31,034 nt of DNA from Citromicrobium sp. (GTDB lineage Bacteria > Pseudomonadota > Alphaproteobacteria > Sphingomonadales > Sphingomonadaceae): assembly GCA_002712945.1 (NCBI GenBank), contig PAVA01000023.1:1-31034 (forward strand), written 5' to 3'. Below, in pieces: positions 26,797-31,034 of this stretch. The notes beneath the pieces are model-generated. The model searched no databases and had not been told where the DNA came from. It worked only from the letters and a program-made list of their open reading frames with translations. Numbering within the stretch: position 1 is the first letter of the stretch; each line of letters begins with the position of its first letter. The position numbers and the translations under genes are program-made.

Positions 26797-27741
26797 TCAG
26801 CCAACGGTAATGTCGAAGGAAACCTGGTCGGATCCGCAACGACGGTTGTGATCGCTGACGGCCTGGTCGATTGTCGCCATTGCGAAATCTTCACCGATCG
26901 CCTCGTCCTGCCGGGAGAGGTTGGCCGCGGAGGTCTTCAACGCCTTCTGGATCTGAAAGACGACGCGAATATCCGCCAGCGCGCCTCCGAAGGTCTGCGA
27001 CATGATCCGCTGGAGCGAGCGCGGGTGGCTCTTCAAGTCATCGAGGCCATTTACGCCCAGTGATGGGCGTGCCTCGTTTAGGTCATTCGGACTTAAGAGC
27101 AGTGGCCGGGCCATCGCCTTCGTCGAACGCTTACGAAGCAGATCATCGACCAGGGCTCTGACAGAGGCCGGCCGTGCCGGGTCGAAGGACACACGATGGG
27201 CGAGGATGCACTTTTCCGGCAACGCTACAGCCACAAGGACGAGTGGAAAGGTATCGGGATGCGCCTTCACCACCAACCGCGGCCACATTCTGCCAACCAC
27301 GATGCGGGGAGCGCCCTCTGTATTTGCGGCCTGGGCTTGTCGCTGGCGTATCCAGTTGTAGATCGTTGGGCGGGACGGTGGCTTGGCTCCGATTTCGACG
27401 CAGCGCTGTTCGACGATCGGCGCCACTTTCGTCAGTTGCGCATCAGCGCCGCTTGCCTCGATGACTTCGGTCGCGATCGCCTTGGCACGTGGGTCGATGC
27501 CGTAGTTGCGCGTCGCTCTTCCCCGCTTGGTCACTACGAGCATCTTCGCATTCCGGTGTTCGCACCATGCCTTGACCAGCCGCTGAAACTGGTAACGCGT
27601 TATCCCGATCGAGCGAGCGAGGCGAATGGCATCCTCGCCGGTCGGAGACGGCAAGCTCAGATACTTGTCTATGGCGGCTAACCTGCGCTTGGCCTCGGGC
27701 ACGCGCGCCGGCTCGATACCGGCAAAGTCCGGTTCAGGCAT
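26797..27741 (-). CDS. second HTH protein with strongly degenerate integrase-like fold
   Basis: A 314-residue protein facing the previous gene, with 35 bases between stops. Its N-terminal half matches that gene in pattern: an HTH at about 37-60 (DAIRLARSIGITRYQFQRLVKAW), a basic linker, and an SGADAQLTKVAPIVEQR helix. Then comes PPSRPTIYNWIRQR, as in Mu-type N-terminal domains. The C-terminal half keeps the strand pattern of an integrase core (VVGRMWPRLVV, then FPLVLVAVALPEKCILAHRV) but shows none of the three acidic residues. GGAG seven bases before the ATG supports the start. Function is unknown. A DNA-binding or regulatory role within the transposon is inferred. Confidence 0.65.
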   Translation of the reverse strand: MPEPDFAGIEPARVPEAKRRLAAIDKYLSLPSPTGEDAIRLARSIGITRYQFQRLVKAWCEHRNAKMLVVTKRGRATRNYGIDPRAKAIATEVIEASGADAQLTKVAPIVEQRCVEIGAKPPSRPTIYNWIRQRQAQAANTEGAPRIVVGRMWPRLVVKAHPDTFPLVLVAVALPEKCILAHRVSFDPARPASVRALVDDLLRKRSTKAMARPLLLSPNDLNEARPSLGVNGLDDLKSHPRSLQRIMSQTFGGALADIRVVFQIQKALKTSAANLSRQDEAIGEDFAMATIDQAVSDHNRRCGSDQVSFDITVG

Positions 27742-27893
27742 TTTTCCACTCCAAACTATTACAACTGCAAACTTTGGCTCATTCCACTCCCCTCCACCCC
27801 AAGAGGGTTGTCGCGCGTCTGCGACCGCGCGCGTTCACCGCGCCTCGGTGCGACGGCCATTGAATGGATCGGAAGGTCCGGTAAGAAGTTCGA
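27742..27893. other. intergenic spacer between divergent transposon gene and cargo
   Basis: This 152-base spacer separates the minus-strand HTH gene from the plus-strand cargo genes. Its left 50 bases are AT-rich (CCAAACTATTACAACTGCAA) and probably hold the promoter of the minus-strand gene. The GC-rich middle can form a CGCGCG hairpin around 27814-27833. No RNA gene, repeat or transposon end was recognised. Confidence 0.4.
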
Positions 27894-28325
27894 ATGTCGG
27901 CACTTATTCTTCTCGCAGCCGCAGTCGTGCCGGCCGGCGAGGCTTTCAACTGCACCCCCGAAGCCGTGTGGGACGGCGATGGGCCTGTATGGTGCGAGGA
28001 AGGTCCTCGTATCCGGCTCGCCGGCATTGCAGCGCGCGAGCTCGACGGCTCCTGTTCCGATGGTCACCCCTGCCCCGCAGCCGATGCGATGGTGGCGCGC
28101 GACGCATTGGTCGACTTGATCGGCCGCCCCACCGGCACCGGGCGCCACGGTCATGTCCTCGTAACGGGCCCTCCAATGCGATGTGTTTCGACCGGTTCTG
28201 CAGGAGGTGACCGGACAGGCGCGTGGTGCACCTCGCCGAAGTCCGGTGACCTATCCTGTGCTATGGTCCACGGAGGTTGGGCCGCTCGGTGGGACCGGTA
28301 TTGGGGGAGGCACGAATGTCGCTAA
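27894..28325 (+). CDS. secreted SNase-like (thermonuclease-family) protein
   Basis: A 143-residue protein with a hydrophobic start (SALILLAAAVVPAGEAF) that looks like a signal peptide. A compact staphylococcal-nuclease-like domain follows: VWDGDGPVWC, then RIRLAGIAARELDG, where the family has the metal aspartate, arginine and glutamate. It also has several cysteines (SDGHPCP, MRCVS, WCTSP, LSCAM) that could form disulfides in the periplasm. The match is partial and activity is uncertain. It overlaps the next gene by 10 bases. Such proteins are common on mobile elements of this bacterial group. Confidence 0.65.
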   Translation: MSALILLAAAVVPAGEAFNCTPEAVWDGDGPVWCEEGPRIRLAGIAARELDGSCSDGHPCPAADAMVARDALVDLIGRPTGTGRHGHVLVTGPPMRCVSTGSAGGDRTGAWCTSPKSGDLSCAMVHGGWAARWDRYWGRHECR

Positions 28326-28690
28326 GGGAATGGAGCGATCGGAAGAGCGAAAAGCGCGGTTGGTTGATCCGGCTGGAGTTTGGGCTGGTCGCAACGCTTA
28401 TGTTCGGATCGCTGGTGATCGCAGTTGCTTCGCTTGTGTGGGCGGCCGCCGCTTCGGCCCATCCCGGAGGTCTCGCGGCCGACGGATGTCACAATGATCG
28501 CAAGAACGGTGGTCGTCATTGCCACCGCGCTCAGGCCTCGCAAGCACGGGAGCGTGCGCCAGCAAGCGGGGCTGTATACTATGCGAATTGCGCCGCGGCG
28601 CGTGCTGCGGGGGCAGCACCCGTCAGGAGAGGCGACCCGGGATATGCCAGGCACCTTGATCGCGATGGCGATGGCGTCGGCTGTGAGTAG
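28316..28690 (+). CDS. membrane-anchored excalibur-domain protein
   Basis: A 124-residue protein with one N-terminal membrane segment (about residues 20-45) followed by HPGGLAADGCHNDRKNGG and HCHR, a Cys/His-rich motif often found before excalibur domains. The C-terminal excalibur calcium-binding motif is YYANCAAARAAGAAPVRRGD followed by the DRDGDGVGCE loop. GGGGGAGG five bases before the ATG supports the start at 28316. It overlaps the SNase-like gene, a pairing known from nuclease-excalibur fusions, so both may act together outside the cytoplasm. Confidence 0.8.
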   Translation: MSLREWSDRKSEKRGWLIRLEFGLVATLMFGSLVIAVASLVWAAAASAHPGGLAADGCHNDRKNGGRHCHRAQASQARERAPASGAVYYANCAAARAAGAAPVRRGDPGYARHLDRDGDGVGCE

Positions 28691-28708
28691 TTTTCGCACG
28701 CGAGCGGG

Positions 28709-30400
28709 ATGGTCGACGTGAAAGGTCTTTGGCGCAGGCTCGCCGAACTCGCATCTGCTCCGACAGCGGCAACCCCGCGGGACCCTCCCTCACAAACCGA
28801 GAATCCTACGCGTTGCTCGCTCGACTTCTTCTCCGATCGGTTTCTCACCATACGAGATCTTGGCTTTTTCGGGCAGTTTTCCCGCTCGCCGAATGGCCGC
28901 TATGTCGTTGGCTGGTCGGATCGCAGTCCGGATGGCAGTAGGGGCGGCCACCGGTATGACGGAGAGGGGCGATGGATCCTGCTCGAGGGCGATCGCCTGA
29001 TTGCACAAGGCAACCTTCAGCGTCCCCAGGACGGGAAGGTCGCAGACGACGGCACGGTATTGATAAGCGACTGGTTGTTCGGGGATGGGCTCGACGGAGT
29101 GCTCGCTGGCTTCTCGAGCGAGGGACGGCAGCTTCTACACCACGCCCTAGCGGCCAACATCGACGATCACGCACTCTCTCCTGACGGAAGGATGGCGATC
29201 TGCCGGACGCTGAATTCTCCGGGGAGCAGTGATAGTTGCAAGCTGATCGTGTTCGATGTGCATGCGGGACGGGAACTCGCCCGATGGGATCCGGAACCCG
29301 TATCCGTAGCCGGCTATGAATTCGATACCGATGCTGACCTGGTTCATGTCGTCACGGAGGAAGGGGATCGCGCGGCTTATGACTTCACCGGTCGATTGGT
29401 GAATGCCACTGAGTGGCAGCGCGCTCGGATTGGGCGCGGTGACCTCAACGTGATCAAGTCAGCCATCGAGCAGGCCGGGCCAGACGCTGCGTCCGGAGAC
29501 ATCGCGGCGATTCTGCAGGGCCTCGCCGTAGCATGCAGCACCGACGCTGATTGGCTTCGTGCAAGAGCCTTTAGAGCAAAGGGCGAACTACTCGAGAAAC
29601 TGGATCGCGATGCCGAAGCGCTGGAAGCGTATGACAGCGCGCTGTTGCTTGACCCTCAGGTCGGCGTTTTCAGGCGTTCGGAAAAGTTGCGGCGCGCAGT
29701 TGGGGGGACGTCGAAGACGAAGCCACCGCGCAAGGGACGTCTGGAGAAGCAGGCTGACCGGTTCGGCATGAAGCATGAGGTCATCGAACTTGAAAAGGGC
29801 GAGAACAAGCTATGGAGGAGTGCCGCCTTCCGCGAATGGACGTCGATCGAGAATGCCGCGCTAGAGCACTACCTCGATGGAGGCTGGAGCGGGGCCGCAG
29901 CCGAAGGAGGATTGATCCTCACGGTTATCAAGGCCGCGTCCTTCGCAAAGCTGGCGGAGCGTAACGCCGACACCTACATCGAGGCACTGTATGCGCAGAA
30001 CGTCGCGTTCGATGAGGATCGATATGCCATCGGCGACATGCTGGCGAGCGTCAGGCGAGCGGACATCGGGCAGCTGCGAAGGAACTGGGCCCTGATATCC
30101 AAGCGTTCAGGGGATTCCCCCGCATTCTATCCAGGCGTCTGGTGGGATGGCGTGGAAGGCCTCTTCAAGGCGCTCGGCAACGAACGCCTCGCTGCCATTG
30201 CGGATCGCTTTTCTACTGCGCCCTACGATCTGAGGGCGGGCTGGCCGGATCTTACGCTCTGGCGCGGCGACGAGGTTCGGTTTGTGGAGATCAAGGGACC
30301 CTCGGACTCGATCCATGCAAGCCAGGCGCGACTAGTCCGCGATTTGCTCAATCCGTTAGCGCATCACGTGACGCTAGCAGAAATCATACAGGCAACGTGA
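28709..30400 (+). CDS. beta-propeller / TPR / FAN1-like VRR-NUC nuclease fusion
   Basis: A 563-residue multidomain protein. Residues about 45-245 contain repeated strand motifs such as FSRSPNGRYVVGWSD, ALSPDGRMAICRTL and YEFDTDADLVHVV, which look like a WD40-type propeller. Residues about 285-335 resemble a TPR pair (KGELLEKLDRDAEALEAYDS). From about 375 the sequence resembles FAN1: SIENAALEHYLDGGWSGAAA, then EGGLILTVIK. The VRR-NUC core is GWPDLTLW (D514) and VEIKGPSDSIHASQ (E527, K529). FAN1 family enzymes cut branched or flap DNA. The added propeller suggests a partner or sensor role. The GTG at 28718 is an alternative start. It follows the excalibur gene by 18 bases. Confidence 0.82.
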   Translation: MVDVKGLWRRLAELASAPTAATPRDPPSQTENPTRCSLDFFSDRFLTIRDLGFFGQFSRSPNGRYVVGWSDRSPDGSRGGHRYDGEGRWILLEGDRLIAQGNLQRPQDGKVADDGTVLISDWLFGDGLDGVLAGFSSEGRQLLHHALAANIDDHALSPDGRMAICRTLNSPGSSDSCKLIVFDVHAGRELARWDPEPVSVAGYEFDTDADLVHVVTEEGDRAAYDFTGRLVNATEWQRARIGRGDLNVIKSAIEQAGPDAASGDIAAILQGLAVACSTDADWLRARAFRAKGELLEKLDRDAEALEAYDSALLLDPQVGVFRRSEKLRRAVGGTSKTKPPRKGRLEKQADRFGMKHEVIELEKGENKLWRSAAFREWTSIENAALEHYLDGGWSGAAAEGGLILTVIKAASFAKLAERNADTYIEALYAQNVAFDEDRYAIGDMLASVRRADIGQLRRNWALISKRSGDSPAFYPGVWWDGVEGLFKALGNERLAAIADRFSTAPYDLRAGWPDLTLWRGDEVRFVEIKGPSDSIHASQARLVRDLLNPLAHHVTLAEIIQAT

Positions 30401-30437
30401 CCTTGGAGATGCGTGAATGTGAGAGAAAATTGCACAT

Positions 30438-30866
30438 TCACTTCTTGTTCTTCCTCCAGGGAAACACCTCATGTTTACGGTCGAGCCAGACAAGGTAGAA
30501 CACCGATTCCTCGATCACGCCATGCATTCGCGCAGTGTTGCTTCGATCTACTCGGATCTCATGCATTCGGTAGTCCTTCCCGATCGTGTCGGGTCTCGTA
30601 AAACGCTTCGCCGGTCGCACTTCGCCTCGATGCGGGGAGCAGAGGCTGGAATTTCGAAGTGTCGTGACATCCATCGTTCGCAGTTTCTCGACGACACCGA
30701 CGAAGCTCTTGAGATCAGCCTTGTTCCAGCTCGAAAGGCATTCCGTCTCTGCCCTGTAATGGGCGAAACTCACCGTTACCCCTTCATGATCTTCTAATGA
30801 CCCCAAGGACGGGCGGGGATCTTGCCGGTCGGTGCGCATACGGCCCTTCTCGGAGTTATGCGGCAT
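30438..30866 (-). CDS. putative toxin of a toxin-antitoxin pair
   Basis: A 142-residue basic protein, or 133 if the ATG at 30839 is used, which has AGAAGGG just upstream. The C-terminal half, DYRMHEIRVDRSNTARMHG followed by VFYLVWLDRKHEVFP, has the strand pattern of RelE-fold ribonuclease toxins, but no family is recognised with confidence. It overlaps the stop of the upstream Panacea-like gene by 11 bases, the classic antitoxin-first arrangement. It converges on the VRR-NUC gene with a 37-base gap. Confidence 0.6.
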   Translation of the reverse strand: MPHNSEKGRMRTDRQDPRPSLGSLEDHEGVTVSFAHYRAETECLSSWNKADLKSFVGVVEKLRTMDVTTLRNSSLCSPHRGEVRPAKRFTRPDTIGKDYRMHEIRVDRSNTARMHGVIEESVFYLVWLDRKHEVFPWRKNKK

Positions 30867-31034
30867 CCTTGATCTTCTCCCTGTAGAAGCTCTTCATGGC
30901 GGCCTTGGGGATGATCTTGTCGCTGGGTGCCAGAGGTGCGAGGCCCTTTCGAGCGGTGTGCCAGGGGCCGCCCGGCTCCTTGGCGAGTTCGTCCAGCTTG
31001 AACGGCATGTAGCAGCCATAATCCCTCTGGATGC
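30856..31034 (-). CDS. C-terminal part of a Panacea/DUF4065-like antitoxin (cut by window edge)
   Basis: The last 58 codons of a minus-strand gene, ending in TAA at 30856-30858. The visible part reads YGCYMPFKLDELAKEPGGPW, then an AR-KGLAPL segment and SDKIIPKAAMKSFYREKI. An L-x-x-L-x-K/H-E-x-x-x-PW motif followed by an IPKxxM-x-x-F segment is the usual end of Panacea-domain (SocA-like, DUF4065) antitoxins. Most of the protein is outside the window, so the call is tentative. Coupling with the next gene supports an antitoxin role. Confidence 0.5.
   Translation of the reverse strand, partial: IQRDYGCYMPFKLDELAKEPGGPWHTARKGLAPLAPSDKIIPKAAMKSFYREKIKDAA

Larger units (their letters stand above)
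18884..31034. mobile_element. Tn7-like transposon, one end and about 12 kb of content (far end outside window)
   Basis: The element starts with TGTCAG at 18884, directly after eda. It contains a tnsA-tnsB-tnsC-tniQ operon on the minus strand, accessory DNA-binding genes and cargo. Base composition shifts to lower GC at this boundary. The end sequence TGTCAGTATCAGA is reminiscent of Tn5053/Tn402-type ends (TGTCATTTTCAGA), from memory of that family. TAACC (18879-18883) would be the 5-base target duplication, and it overlaps the eda stop. No inverted copy of the end was found to the right, so the other end is presumed beyond 31034. An alternative is that the rightmost genes belong to another island. 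Confidence 0.8.

Noticed and set aside
27742..27893. tRNA or small RNA gene in the spacer before the cargo
   Set aside because: No cloverleaf, T-loop motif or CCA-like end could be formed. Only a short CG hairpin is visible.
18884..31034. CRISPR array or cas genes that would make this a CRISPR-associated transposon
   Set aside because: No regularly spaced repeat array with unique spacers and no Cas-like protein is present in the visible part. The end repeats are too few and too irregular.

Overview
The window joins two unlike parts. Positions 1 to 18881 are dense, GC-rich, conserved chromosomal metabolism. From 18884 to the right edge lies a mobile element that is visibly less GC-rich. An intact Entner-Doudoroff operon with glk, a glnK-amtB pair followed by a TorF-family porin, and the general codon use suggest an alphaproteobacterium, most likely Sphingomonadales (Erythrobacter or Sphingomonas-like). 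That placement is inference from gene content, not from a marker gene.

Region 1 (1-9230, all minus strand) is one branched-chain amino-acid superoperon: promoter, leader peptide, attenuator terminator, ilvD, ilvC, acetolactate synthase large and short small subunit, leuA, leuC, leuD, leuB (cut by the left edge). Most junctions overlap by a few bases. A 40-residue leader ORF ends in a Leu/Val/Ile run just before a strong intrinsic terminator. Its GAGCGGGG segment can pair with the terminator's 5' arm, so classical transcription attenuation is readable in the sequence.

Region 2 (9305-13145) holds a short glutamate 5-kinase without a PUA domain and a small HTH protein on the minus strand. Divergent from them are glnK, amtB and a TorF-family porin. 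Region 3 (13409-18881) is a tightly overlapped zwf-pgl-edd-glk-eda operon that converts glucose through 6-phosphogluconate and KDPG to pyruvate and glyceraldehyde 3-phosphate.

Region 4 (18884-31034 and beyond) is a Tn7-like transposon inserted two bases after the eda stop codon. Its end begins TGTCAG and carries repeated putative transposase-binding sites. A minus-strand operon encodes a TnsA-like nuclease, a TnsB-like DD35E transposase split into catalytic and beta-barrel polypeptides at an ATGA overlap, a TnsC-like AAA+ ATPase and a long TniQ/TnsD-like target selector. Beyond it are two convergent genes for HTH proteins with integrase-like folds that appear to have lost catalytic residues. 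The cargo comprises a secreted nuclease-like protein, an excalibur protein, a beta-propeller/TPR/FAN1-type VRR-NUC fusion, and a probable toxin-antitoxin pair (Panacea-like antitoxin cut by the right edge). The far transposon end was not found, so it probably lies outside the window. The split transposase, the two degenerate integrase paralogues, the eda-adjacent insertion and the nuclease fusion are the most novel-looking items.
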